Shown here piece after piece: positions 35,238-42,395 of a stretch of DNA of 42,395 bases. Within the stretch, counting starts at the first letter, position 1, and each line of letters starts with the position of its first letter. This DNA comes from Intestinibacter bartlettii. GTDB lineage: Bacteria > Bacillota > Clostridia > Peptostreptococcales > Peptostreptococcaceae. The notes under the pieces were generated by a model. That model was not told where the DNA came from. It did not search any database and worked only from the letters and a program-made list of their open reading frames with translations. Position numbers and translations under genes: made by a program. The stretch is taken from positions 1 to 42,395 of the forward strand of contig NZ_JAHLOQ010000030.1 in assembly GCF_018917435.1 (NCBI RefSeq), written 5' to 3'.

Positions 35238-35282
35238 AGAAAACCCCTCCTTTTAATAATAGCCTTTTTATCGCGTCAGCCT

Positions 35283-35324
35283 TTACCATATATTGTAAAC
35301 TAATTTTTGGTAATTGTATACAAT
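35283..35324. promoter_or_regulatory. palindromic elements upstream of the glg operon
   Basis: A perfect 12-bp palindrome ATTGTATACAAT (35313-35324) adjoins an inverted repeat TTACCA/TGGTAA (35283-35288 and 35308-35313). They lie 45-90 nt before the glgB start and may be operator sites. I could not place a confident -35/-10 pair. The rest of the 330-nt gap (35238-35568) is AT-rich. Confidence 0.35.
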
Positions 35325-35523
35325 ATTATTACTAATAAAATGAATTTTTTTCATAGTTTTTCCATATTTTCTTTTTTATGTTTAGGAAAACATTTTCACA
35401 ACTTTTTTTAATTAAGTTATCACTTGTCCTGATTCAGACTAAAACACTTAATCTAAATCCTCTTTATCTTTCATCTTATTCATTTTTACAAGCTAAATAT
35501 TTTTTATATGTCTAGATTTTAAG

Positions 35524-35563
35524 TAAAAAAAGTCGTCAAAGCAATTAGCCCGACGACTTTTTT
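35524..35563 (-). terminator. terminator of the NfeD-SPFH operon
   Basis: AAAAAGTCGTC (to 35537) pairs with GACGACTTTTT (from 35552). On the minus strand it ends in seven T residues just after the SPFH gene stop. Confidence 0.9.
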
Positions 35564-35568
35564 ATCTA

Positions 35569-36561
35569 TTATTTAGATTCTTCTTTATTTATATTTATTT
35601 TTATATCGTCATCATCATCTTTCATAACTTCTTTTATACCTTTGAAAGTTCCTAAGAAATTAACTGCATCTGATGGCAATACAAGTTTTGTTGATTTTCC
35701 TTGAGCTACTTTTTCAAGTGCTTCCATAGATTTAAGTGCTAACATGTTGTCATCTATATCTGCATCTTTCATAGCTTTAAATACTTGTTCAATTACTACA
35801 GCTTCCCCTTCTGCTTTAGCTTTTGCAACTTCTCTAATAGATTCTGCATCACCTTGGGCTTTAAGGATTCTAGATTGTTTATCCCCTTCAGCCTCTCTTA
35901 TCATAGCTTCTTTTTTAGCCTCTGCTCTAAGAATTGCTGATTGTTTTTCACCTTCTGCTCTTAATATAGAAGATTGCTTTTCACCTTCTGCTTGAAGGAT
36001 TGATTCCCTTCTTTCACGTTCAGCACGCATTTGTTTTTCCATAGCTACTTGGATGTCGTGAGGTGGCATTATATTTTTAAGTTCAACTCTGTTTACTTTT
36101 ATACCCCATTTATCAGTTGCTTCATCTAGTATTGCCCTCATTTTTGTGTTGATTACATCTCTAGATGTTAATGTTGCATCTAAATCTAACTCACCTATAA
36201 TATTTCTAAGTGTAGTAGCAGTTAAGTTTTCTATAGCTGCATTTGGATTTGCTATTTCAAACACAAATCTAATTGGATCTGTTACTTGATAATACACTAC
36301 TGTGTCTATTTGCATTGTAACATTATCTTTTGTTATAACTGGTTGAGGTGGAAAATCCTCTACTCTTTCCTTTAAATCTATCCTATAAGATAGAGTATCT
36401 ATAAAAGGAACTAAAAAATGTACCCCTGTATCAGCCTTTTTGTGGAATTTCCCCAATCTCATTATAATTCCTACTGTTGATTGTTGAATTACCTTAACAC
36501 ATTTGATACTCATTATTACTACAATTACAATTACTATTATAAGAATACCAATAGTCGTCAT
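35569..36561 (-). CDS. SPFH/band 7 (stomatin/QmcA-like) membrane protein
   Basis: A 330-aa protein with one N-terminal membrane helix (IGILIIVIVIVVIMSI), then a band 7 domain (about 25-185: VGIIMRLGKFHKKADTG, PPQPVITKDNV, LRNIIGELDLDATLTSRD) and a long charged coiled coil. Residues 187-241 are five near-perfect 11-residue repeats (SILQAEGEKQS type). The C-terminus is acidic (DDDDD). Such proteins form large membrane-bound rings or microdomains and commonly pair with an NfeD partner, as here (14 nt downstream of the NfeD gene). The ribosome site is GGAGGG. Confidence 0.92.
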   Translation of the reverse strand: MTTIGILIIVIVIVVIMSIKCVKVIQQSTVGIIMRLGKFHKKADTGVHFLVPFIDTLSYRIDLKERVEDFPPQPVITKDNVTMQIDTVVYYQVTDPIRFVFEIANPNAAIENLTATTLRNIIGELDLDATLTSRDVINTKMRAILDEATDKWGIKVNRVELKNIMPPHDIQVAMEKQMRAERERRESILQAEGEKQSSILRAEGEKQSAILRAEAKKEAMIREAEGDKQSRILKAQGDAESIREVAKAKAEGEAVVIEQVFKAMKDADIDDNMLALKSMEALEKVAQGKSTKLVLPSDAVNFLGTFKGIKEVMKDDDDDIKININKEESK

Positions 36562-36575
36562 ATTTTTTCCCTCCT

Positions 36576-37085
36576 TTATTCACTTGTTTTTATTTTAATA
36601 TCTATTTCTTTACTGACCGAATCTGATTGTTCTTCTAAATCTAGATTAATATCACTGACCTCTCTAACGATAAGTTTTACTCCTTCTATTTCAACTACTT
36701 CTACAATTCTACCTTTTTCAATTTTAACTTCATCCTTAGATATAGCTGTCCACTCTTCTCCATTTAACTTGACTATTCCTGTTTCATATGGCTCAATAGC
36801 CTTTATTACAATAGCTTTTTGAGAGATTATTCCCTGCAAATTAGTATTATATTTTACGTTTTTATCCCTATCAACTAAATATTTAGTAGCTATGACTAAA
36901 AGACCTATAGATATAACAGCAAATATAATCACTTGTATCAAAATACTTTCTATAAATATACTAAGTACCATTGAAATCAATGCCCCGATACTAAACCAAA
37001 TTAATGTAAGACTTGTTGTCATTAACTCTCCAACGCCAAATATGATGGCTACTATAAACCAAAATGTACCTATACTGATACTCAT
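36576..37085 (-). CDS. NfeD-like membrane protein with OB-fold tail
   Basis: 169 aa: three to four hydrophobic segments in residues 1-75 (IGTFWFIVAIIFGVGELM, LIWFSIGALISMVLSIF, VIIFAVISIGLLVIAT), then a soluble OB-fold domain about 85-150 (GIISQKAIVIKAIEPYETGIVKL in two parts; GEEWTAIS; GRIVEVVEIEGVKLIV), the short NfeD type without a serine-protease domain. It would work with the SPFH protein of the same operon. The start at 37085 gives 6-nt spacing from GAGGG; the ATG at 37091 touches it. Confidence 0.88.
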   Translation of the reverse strand: MSISIGTFWFIVAIIFGVGELMTTSLTLIWFSIGALISMVLSIFIESILIQVIIFAVISIGLLVIATKYLVDRDKNVKYNTNLQGIISQKAIVIKAIEPYETGIVKLNGEEWTAISKDEVKIEKGRIVEVVEIEGVKLIVREVSDINLDLEEQSDSVSKEIDIKIKTSE

Positions 37086-37205
37086 AAGCATCCCTCATCT
37101 CTTAAATAGAATATATTTCCTAAATTATTTTTAAATATATTATAGCATTATACATTGTGTGATAGTGTTACAAAGCAATATCAAATTTTTCATTTTTTTA
37201 ATAAA

Positions 37206-38702
37206 TCATTTTTGGAAAAACTTTATAATCTTTGGTATAGAACTGATTATATCAGTTGCATTTACTGTATATAATTTTTTAGATAAAGTATCTCCTATAT
37301 ACCCATGAATATATGCTCCACAAACTGTCGCCATAAGATTTGTCATTCCTTGACCAACAAAAGATGTTATTATTCCAAGTAATGTATCACCCATTCCGCC
37401 ATTTGCCATAGCTGCATTTCCTGTTGGATTTATATATGTATATTCTCCATCAGTTATTACTGTTTCATATCCCTTTAACAAAACAATTAATTTATATTTT
37501 TTAGCAAATTCTTTTGCCACATCAACTTTATTATCTCTAATATAGTCGATAGGATATCCTGTAAGTCTAGCCATTTCACCTAAGTGAGGTGTAATAATTA
37601 TTCTATCTGGATTATTTTCTAATAACTCCTTTTTCTGCTTTAATATATTTAATCCATCTGCATCTATTATAATAGTACAAGTTGTATTTTTTAATACATA
37701 CTCTAATTTATTATATGTTACCTCATTGTCACCCATACCACATCCAAATCCAATGGCATCACACCCTTTTATTAATTTTTTAACCTTTTCATCTTCATCA
37801 ATATCTAGTGTCATTGCCTCACAAAGTTTTTGACTAGCTATATTTTGAACATATGAATCTGATATAAGTGTTGTCAATCCACTTCCTGATTTAACTGCTG
37901 CCTGGGTTGCTATATAAGCTGCTCCTGTAAATCCTCTACTTCCAGCAAAAATAGCTACCTTTCCAAAATCACTTTTAAATGAAAATTTATTCTTTATTTT
38001 TATATTTTCTTTTATTAATTCTATATCTGTTATATATTCTTTATCATCGTATTTGTCTAATATGTATTTTGGTATTCCAATATGTTCAACTATTACTTCT
38101 CCAATAAATTCTTTTGTTGCATATTTTAGAAAACCTCTTTTATAAAACTCAAATGAGATTGTTTTATCTGCATCTATACAAATACCAAGTATATCTCCTG
38201 TTGTTGCATTTATACCAGATGGTACATCTATTGAATATGTTTTGTTTTTATTTTGATTTATTATATCTATTACATCATAGTAAATCCCCTTTATATCTCT
38301 TTCAAGTCCTGTCCCAAATATACAATCTACTACTACATCCGAATTTTTAATTTTAGATTTTAGATAGTCTAGGTTTTCTTTATCTATAATATTTGTAGAT
38401 ATATCCATAGCCTTTAAAATATTGTAGTTTATCTTTGAACATTCACTCATTTTTTCGATATTACCTACAATAAATACATCTACTTCTTTACCATGAGCTT
38501 TCAATTGTCTGGCGATACCTAGTCCATCTCCACCGTTATTTCCAACACCGCTTACTATTACATATTTTTGATTATTTGCTATATCCATATGTTTAAATGC
38601 TGCAAGTACGGCATTTTCCATCATAACTATAAGTGGTATTTTATACTCATTTACACAAGCATTATCTAATAATTTTGTACTATTTGATGTTCCTATTCTC
38701 AT
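37206..38702 (-). CDS. nnr: bifunctional NAD(P)HX epimerase / ADP-dependent dehydratase
   Basis: A 498-aa metabolite-repair enzyme that restores hydrated NAD(P)H. The N-terminal YjeF/NnrE domain (1-215) has GVGNNGGDG (52-60), VDCIFGTGLERD and SIDVPSGINATTG. The C-terminal NnrD domain (about 225-498) has GKVAIFAGSRGFTGAAY, GCGMGD, IIDADGLN, ITPHLGEMARL and NGGMGDTLLG. GGGAGG sits about 7 nt before ATG. It is single, followed by the NfeD-SPFH genes after a 110-nt AT-rich gap. Confidence 0.95.
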   Translation of the reverse strand: MRIGTSNSTKLLDNACVNEYKIPLIVMMENAVLAAFKHMDIANNQKYVIVSGVGNNGGDGLGIARQLKAHGKEVDVFIVGNIEKMSECSKINYNILKAMDISTNIIDKENLDYLKSKIKNSDVVVDCIFGTGLERDIKGIYYDVIDIINQNKNKTYSIDVPSGINATTGDILGICIDADKTISFEFYKRGFLKYATKEFIGEVIVEHIGIPKYILDKYDDKEYITDIELIKENIKIKNKFSFKSDFGKVAIFAGSRGFTGAAYIATQAAVKSGSGLTTLISDSYVQNIASQKLCEAMTLDIDEDEKVKKLIKGCDAIGFGCGMGDNEVTYNKLEYVLKNTTCTIIIDADGLNILKQKKELLENNPDRIIITPHLGEMARLTGYPIDYIRDNKVDVAKEFAKKYKLIVLLKGYETVITDGEYTYINPTGNAAMANGGMGDTLLGIITSFVGQGMTNLMATVCGAYIHGYIGDTLSKKLYTVNATDIISSIPKIIKFFQK

Positions 38703-38839
38703 TTAAAAACCTCCCTTTGTATTATATTCGTTATATAATATTTTGCAGCTAATTACAAAAATTATAAATATCTTGACTCAGTCACCCAAAATTTTATAAA
38801 TAATCTATACAATAACAAATATAATTTTATACATGTTAA

Positions 38840-38883
38840 TAATAAAAAGAGCTAAACAATCATTTAAATTGTTTAGCTCTTTT
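38840..38883 (-). terminator. terminator of the Nfu-type gene
   Basis: A 16-bp perfect stem (38845-38860 with 38868-38883, AAAAGAGCTAAACAAT) with a 7-nt loop. On the minus strand it runs into TTTTTATTATTAA. Confidence 0.92.
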
Positions 38884-38888
38884 GGTTA

Positions 38889-39110
38889 TTAAACCCCAAC
38901 TACTCTAGTTACACCAGGTACTTCTTTTACTAATAAGTTTTCTATAACAGCTTTTAATGTCATAGTAGCTCCTGGACAACCTGAGCAAGCTCCTTGTAGT
39001 CTAACTAATACTACACCATCATCACTAACTTCTACTAATTCAACGTCTCCGCCATCTCTTTGTAGTACTGGTCTCACTTTATCTAATACTGCTGCAACTT
39101 GTTCTTTCAT
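38889..39110 (-). CDS. NifU C-terminal-domain (Nfu-type) iron-sulfur protein
   Basis: A small 73-aa stand-alone Nfu domain: [17 protein letters not shown], then [21 protein letters not shown] with the CxxC pair that holds a 4Fe-4S cluster between two subunits for delivery to apoproteins. The start at 39110 follows AAGGGGTG; the GTG at 39119 lies within that site. It is a single-gene unit with its own strong terminator, divergent from dapA. Confidence 0.93.
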   Translation of the reverse strand: MKEQVAAVLDKVRPVLQRDGGDVELVEVSDDGVVLVRLQGACSGCPGATMTLKAVIENLLVKEVPGVTRVVGV

Positions 39111-39240
39111 TTTGTACACCCCTTATTTTTAATTTCTACCTAAATTATACATTACAACCAAAATATTCTCTACTATTTTCTATATTTTTTAAAAGATATA
39201 TTTTTATGTATATTAATAATATAAATAGTCACAGAATATA

Positions 39241-39299
39241 CTTCTAATAAGCAATATTACTTATTACATACTTATTGCTAATATTTTTAGAAGGGGGAA
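39241..39299 (+). promoter_or_regulatory. leader hairpin of dapA touching the ribosome site
   Basis: CTTCTA (39241-39246) pairs with TAGAAG (39288-39293) and AGCAATA (39250-39256) with TATTGCT (39273-39279). The last arm overlaps the AAGGGGG ribosome site at 39291-39297. It could lower translation when folded. It is too short for a lysine riboswitch. Confidence 0.4.
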
Positions 39300-39303
39300 T
39301 ATT

Positions 39304-40191
39304 ATGTTATTTAAAGGATCTGCAGTCGCTTTAGTAACTCCTTTTACAAGAGAAAATACAGTAAACTATGACAAATTAGAAGAGCTTGTTGAGTTTCATA
39401 TAAAAAATGGTACTGATGCAATTGTTGTATGTGGTACTACTGGTGAAGCGAGTACACTTAGTGACAGAGAACATATTGCTGCTATAAAATGTGTTATCGA
39501 TGCAGTAAATAAGAGAATTCCTGTAATTGCAGGAACAGGAGGTAATGATACAGAACACTCTATTTTACTTAGTAAAATAGCAGAAAATTTTGGTGCTGAT
39601 GGACTTTTAATTATCAATCCTTACTATAATAAAGGTAATAAATCTGGTATTAAAGCTCACTTTACTAAAATCGCACAAAGTGTTGATACACCTATAATTA
39701 TCTACAATGTACCTTCTCGAACAGGTGTTAACTTATCACCTAATTTAGTTGCAGAATTATCTTATAATGAACCAAATATAGTTGGTATTAAAGAAGCAAG
39801 TGGGGATATGGCTCAAGTAGCCGAAATTGCTCGACTAGTTGATGATGACTTTGCTATATATTCTGGAAATGATGACTCTACTCTACCTCTTTTATCTTTA
39901 GGAGGTGTTGGTGTTATTTCTGTTCTTGCCAATATATGCCCTAAAGAAAGTCATGATTTAGTTTCTAGTTTCTTATCTGGAGATATAGAAACTTCAAGAA
40001 AACTTCAACTAGATTTAAAACCTCTAATTGATGCTCTATTTGTGGAGGTAAATCCTGTTCCCGTAAAAACTGCTATGAATTTACTAGGAATGGAAGTTGG
40101 AAATTTAAGACTTCCACTTGGTCATATGCAAGCAAACAATATAGATATTTTGAAAAAAGAACTTAAAAATGCTGGTCTTGAATTAAAATAG
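39304..40191 (+). CDS. dapA: 4-hydroxy-tetrahydrodipicolinate synthase
   Basis: A 295-aa class I aldolase of the lysine/diaminopimelate pathway that condenses pyruvate with aspartate semialdehyde. Seen: ALVTPF, GTTGEASTLS, GTGGNDTEHSI, IIYNVPSRTG with catalytic Y134, and VGIKEASGD with Schiff-base K163. AGAAGGGGGAATATT precedes ATG. The gene is solitary here; no dapB or asd is adjacent. In sporulating anaerobes it also feeds dipicolinate. Confidence 0.95.
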   Translation: MLFKGSAVALVTPFTRENTVNYDKLEELVEFHIKNGTDAIVVCGTTGEASTLSDREHIAAIKCVIDAVNKRIPVIAGTGGNDTEHSILLSKIAENFGADGLLIINPYYNKGNKSGIKAHFTKIAQSVDTPIIIYNVPSRTGVNLSPNLVAELSYNEPNIVGIKEASGDMAQVAEIARLVDDDFAIYSGNDDSTLPLLSLGGVGVISVLANICPKESHDLVSSFLSGDIETSRKLQLDLKPLIDALFVEVNPVPVKTAMNLLGMEVGNLRLPLGHMQANNIDILKKELKNAGLELK

Positions 40192-40230
40192 TTCAAAACT
40201 AAAATATTGGTTAAAGTAAACAATAAAAAC

Positions 40231-40272
40231 AAAACCTCTCACTTTGCGTTCAAATTATGAGAGGTTTTATTT
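40231..40272. terminator. bidirectional terminator between dapA and the ABC operon
   Basis: AAAACCTCTCA (40231-40241) pairs with TGAGAGGTTTT (40258-40268). T-rich tracts follow on both strands. Confidence 0.88.
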
Positions 40273-40347
40273 ATATATTTTATATTTGTTTTATTAAATC
40301 CTTCTTTTATATAAACTTAAATACCATACTTTAATTAATAATTACAA

Positions 40348-41112
40348 TTAAAACTCTTTTTTGCAAAATACTGCAATACTTGAAATTACAAATAATACAC
40401 TTGCCCCTAATGTAATCCAAAGTGATTTTATAACTTCTGAAATCTCAACATCACCTTTTAATATATCCATATTTATATTTATAAGTTGAATTGGGTTATA
40501 ATCTTGAACTTTGGGTATAATATTTAAAATCAAAAGTCCCCCTACTATAACTCCACAAAATAACATTGAACCATAAGAAGTTTTAAATAAAATTCCGCCC
40601 AAAATTATTGCACTTATTAAAAATAATCCAAATACCCATACAAGACTCAAAGAAAATAACAGATTTTCAACCTGTGTATCTTCCCAAAATAACATCGAAT
40701 ATAAAAATGTAACTAATGCAGATAAGAAATAAGCAAGTGTCCAAACTAATGTTGATGATGTAAATTTTGATAAAACTACAGTTTTTCTAGATAGCCCTTT
40801 TGTAAGCATGTTGATTAGAGTTCCTTTTGACAATTCATTTGAAATTAATCCACTAAATATTATAACTAGTACAATAAGTCCCATTTGCGTAGTATTTTTA
40901 AAAAATTGTGCCCATGAATCAAAAATAGTCGGTTCTGGCAAACTTATTTTTATTCCCTCTTCCATCAAGGATTCCATTAAATCTGGTGTAAACTTTGCCA
41001 CAACTGGATTCATAAAACCAAATATTAAAAATACAGTCACAATCAAAAGTAATTTATAAGTCTTCATTAATTCAAAAAGTTCTTTCTTTGTAAATGCTAA
41101 ATATGCTCTCAT
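40348..41112 (-). CDS. ABC-2 type transporter permease
   Basis: A 254-aa membrane protein with about six hydrophobic segments. The first follows a short cytoplasmic start (FTKKELFELMKTYKLLLIV), then a roughly 45-residue outer loop, then GLIVLVIIFSGLISNELSKGTLINML, the typical ABC-2 coupling region (ELSKGT). Its ATG overlaps the ATPase stop by 4 nt (ATGA), so the two are translationally coupled. It is the last gene of the yxlEFG-like operon (compare Bacillus YxlG). The substrate is unknown; antimicrobial peptide export or resistance is one possibility. Confidence 0.88.
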   Translation of the reverse strand: MRAYLAFTKKELFELMKTYKLLLIVTVFLIFGFMNPVVAKFTPDLMESLMEEGIKISLPEPTIFDSWAQFFKNTTQMGLIVLVIIFSGLISNELSKGTLINMLTKGLSRKTVVLSKFTSSTLVWTLAYFLSALVTFLYSMLFWEDTQVENLLFSLSLVWVFGLFLISAIILGGILFKTSYGSMLFCGVIVGGLLILNIIPKVQDYNPIQLININMDILKGDVEISEVIKSLWITLGASVLFVISSIAVFCKKEF

Positions 41113-42029
41113 TTTATTGCCTCCATAAATAATCTTTCTAATGTAGGTTCTTGAATTTTTATATATACTGGATATAAATTTTGATTTATTAGTCCTTGCA
41201 TAACATCTTTTTGAACTTTTTCTATATTATTTGAATGAAGATAAATTGTATTTTCAGACTTTTGCATTTCATTTATATTTTGATTATCCCTAACTATATT
41301 TAAAAACTGTATAAAATCTTCTTTATTTTTCATCCCAACTTCTAAACAATCCACCATATGCTCTGCTTTAATTTGTGATAGTGGCCCATTTAATGTTATT
41401 TTTCCATCTCTAAGTATTGCAATTTCGTCACATATTCTCTCAACATCGGATAATATATGTGTTGAAAATATTACTGTAGTTCTTTCTTTTACTTTTAATA
41501 AAATATCTAAGATTTCTTTTCGTCCAATTGGATCTAATGCTGATGTAGGTTCGTCACATATAAGAAGTTTCGGCTCATTCAAAAGCGCTTGTGCAATACC
41601 AAGTCTTTGTTTCATACCCCTTGAAAACTTACTTATTTTTCGTTTTTTATAATCACTAAGCCCCACAAGTTCTAATAACTCTTCACTCTTTTTCTTTATA
41701 TCGCCCTTTTTCATATTTGTAATTTCGCCACATAATTTTAGATATTCAAGTGGAGTCATATATCCGTAGTATTCAGGCACATCTGGAAGATATCCTATAA
41801 ATTTATTTGTTTTCGTTTCGCCAAACTTAACTTCCTCGCCACATACTTTTATAACTCCACTGTCTGGTTTTAAAAACCCAAGTATCATCTTCATTGTAGT
41901 CGTTTTACCAGCTCCATTTTCTCCAATAAATCCAAAGATTGTATTTTCCATTACTTCTAAATCGAGTCCATTTATTATATTGTTTTGACCAAATTTTTTA
42001 TACAATCCTTGAATTTGTAATATACTCAT
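41109..42029 (-). CDS. ABC transporter ATP-binding protein
   Basis: A 306-aa ATPase: Walker A GENGAGKTTT (36-45), Q-loop near YLPDVPEYYGYM, signature FSRGMKQRLGIAQAL, Walker B LLICDEPTSALDP, and H-loop in STHILSDVERICDEI. The C-terminal 80 residues form the extra domain usual for YxlF/CcmA/BcrA-type exporters. The start ATG shares its A with the stop of the preceding gene (TAATG), and the stop overlaps the permease start, giving tight coupling. Confidence 0.93.
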   Translation of the reverse strand: MSILQIQGLYKKFGQNNIINGLDLEVMENTIFGFIGENGAGKTTTMKMILGFLKPDSGVIKVCGEEVKFGETKTNKFIGYLPDVPEYYGYMTPLEYLKLCGEITNMKKGDIKKKSEELLELVGLSDYKKRKISKFSRGMKQRLGIAQALLNEPKLLICDEPTSALDPIGRKEILDILLKVKERTTVIFSTHILSDVERICDEIAILRDGKITLNGPLSQIKAEHMVDCLEVGMKNKEDFIQFLNIVRDNQNINEMQKSENTIYLHSNNIEKVQKDVMQGLINQNLYPVYIKIQEPTLERLFMEAIK

Positions 42030-42220
42030 TATTCCTCACCTCTACCAAATATAAAATAGAATATCGGCCCTATAATTTGTATAAATAAAACTACTAAAAT
42101 CCATATAAATCTGTTGCCAAATTTATAGTTTGGGTGTCTTATTACATGTATTAAAGCAGTTATTGCAAGTACAAACTCTAATATTACAAATGGTAATAAT
42201 AAAACTAATTGATTATCCAT
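42029..42220 (-). CDS. small PLDc_N (YxlE-like) membrane protein
   Basis: 63 aa with two membrane helices (LVLLLPFVILEFVLAITALI; IWILVVLFIQIIGPIFYFIF) and the terminal GPIFYFIFGRGEE motif of the phospholipase D N-terminal-type family. The same trio order (PLDc_N protein, ATPase, permease) forms Bacillus yxlE-yxlF-yxlG in the sigY operon. GAGGAGG lies about 6 nt before ATG. It may act as a regulator or accessory of the exporter. No sigY or anti-sigma gene is visible before the window ends. Confidence 0.85.
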   Translation of the reverse strand: MDNQLVLLLPFVILEFVLAITALIHVIRHPNYKFGNRFIWILVVLFIQIIGPIFYFIFGRGEE

Positions 42221-42270
42221 ATTTACCTCCTCTATAATTCGAGCGTTTTGTTAACTTATTTATATTTGAA

Positions 42271-42339
42271 TCTCGGCCCCGTTAGGGTTTACAATAGTTT
42301 CACCACAAAACAAATTCCCCCTAAAGAAAGGAGCCGAGA
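42271..42339 (+). repeat. inverted repeat at the edge of a probable insertion sequence
   Basis: TCTCGGCCCC (42271-42280) pairs at 9 of 10 positions with GGAGCCGAGA (42330-42339), which includes the ribosome site of the following reading frame. The left IS end probably lies near here; the other end is outside the window. Confidence 0.45.
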
Positions 42340-42342
42340 AAG

Positions 42343-42395
42343 TTGAAACCTACGGTTAAATGCCCTGAATGTTATAGTACTGAACTGTATAAATA
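42343..42395 (+). CDS. partial transposase-like gene (zinc-ribbon N-terminus)
   Basis: Only the first 17 codons are inside the window. A TTG start with AAAGGAG at 9-nt spacing opens MKPTVKCPECYSTELYKY, a CxxC zinc-ribbon start typical of several transposase families whose N-termini read CPxCxSxxxYKYG. The frame is open to the window end. The higher GC content and the inverted repeat around the ribosome site fit a mobile element. The family cannot be fixed from this much sequence. Confidence 0.5.
   Translation, partial: MKPTVKCPECYSTELYK

Noticed and set aside
35238-35290. Possible riboswitch before glgB (segment with GGCTGACGCG)
   Set aside because: The slightly GC-richer segment fits no riboswitch consensus I can match; only short inverted repeats are supportable.
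39121-39303. Possible lysine riboswitch before dapA
   Set aside because: The leader is too short and lacks the multi-helix core; only a simple two-part hairpin is present.
1-42395. CRISPR arrays, tRNA or rRNA genes, prophage modules
   Set aside because: No regularly spaced repeats, no cloverleaf with CCA-type ends and no phage structural or integrase genes were seen on either strand.

Overview
The window is very AT-rich, with strong Shine-Dalgarno sites (AAGGAGG, AAGGGGG), compact hairpin-plus-T terminators and genes for amino-acid (Stickland-type) fermentation. This fits a low-GC anaerobic Firmicute, most likely of the Clostridioides/Paraclostridium/Romboutsia group (Peptostreptococcaceae). 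That placement is inference from gene content, not from a search. I see no tRNA, rRNA, CRISPR array or prophage. Mobile or accessory DNA is limited to a decayed Rhs/YD-repeat toxin locus (about 17.9-20.0 kb) and the edge of a probable insertion sequence at the right end.

Layout. 0.1-6 kb: mostly single genes: hpt, a CobD-like PLP enzyme, a small HEAT-like protein, a MocR/LysN-type aminotransferase, a lipoprotein, a DUF1232 membrane protein and ferritin. 6-10.4 kb: three cation/proton antiporters in a row on the minus strand, one with an ND motif (CPA1-like) and two about 85% identical DD-motif (CPA2-like) copies, the latter two each with its own promoter. 10.4-17.4 kb: a 2-oxoacid fermentation block read on the minus strand: aminotransferase, then iorA-iorB, then buk-merR-ptb. 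Together they would convert an aromatic (or similar) amino acid to a 2-oxoacid, to acyl-CoA plus reduced ferredoxin, to acyl phosphate, and finally to the free acid plus ATP. 17.5-20.0 kb: a small unknown gene and the Rhs remnant with its putative immunity gene. 20.2-24.6 kb: a small membrane protein, a DUF134 regulator, an Mrp/Nbp35 iron-sulfur carrier, an orphan soluble PAS histidine kinase and a second-type ssb. 24.6-35.2 kb: a complete glycogen operon transcribed glgB-glgC-glgD-glgA-glgP-amylase. 35.5-39.1 kb: an SPFH/NfeD pair, the NAD(P)HX repair enzyme and an Nfu-type protein. 39.3-40.2 kb: dapA. 40.3-42.2 kb: a three-gene ABC exporter operon resembling Bacillus yxlEFG. 42.27-42.4 kb: the start of a transposase-like gene.

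The most interesting signal is a nearly identical 22-bp dyad block in front of both iorA and the upstream aminotransferase. It sits between a perfect TTGACA -35 box and a -10 box, with a 20-nt spacer. This is the classical architecture of MerR-family activators, and a MerR regulator is encoded inside the buk-ptb cluster. I infer a dedicated MerR-controlled regulon for this fermentation pathway. Other points worth attention are an apparent ATT start codon for glgB, an 88-residue lysine-rich tail on GlgB, attenuator-like hairpins inside the ior/buk and glg operons, and a frameshifted Rhs gene that still carries its toxin tip and a neighbouring immunity-like gene.
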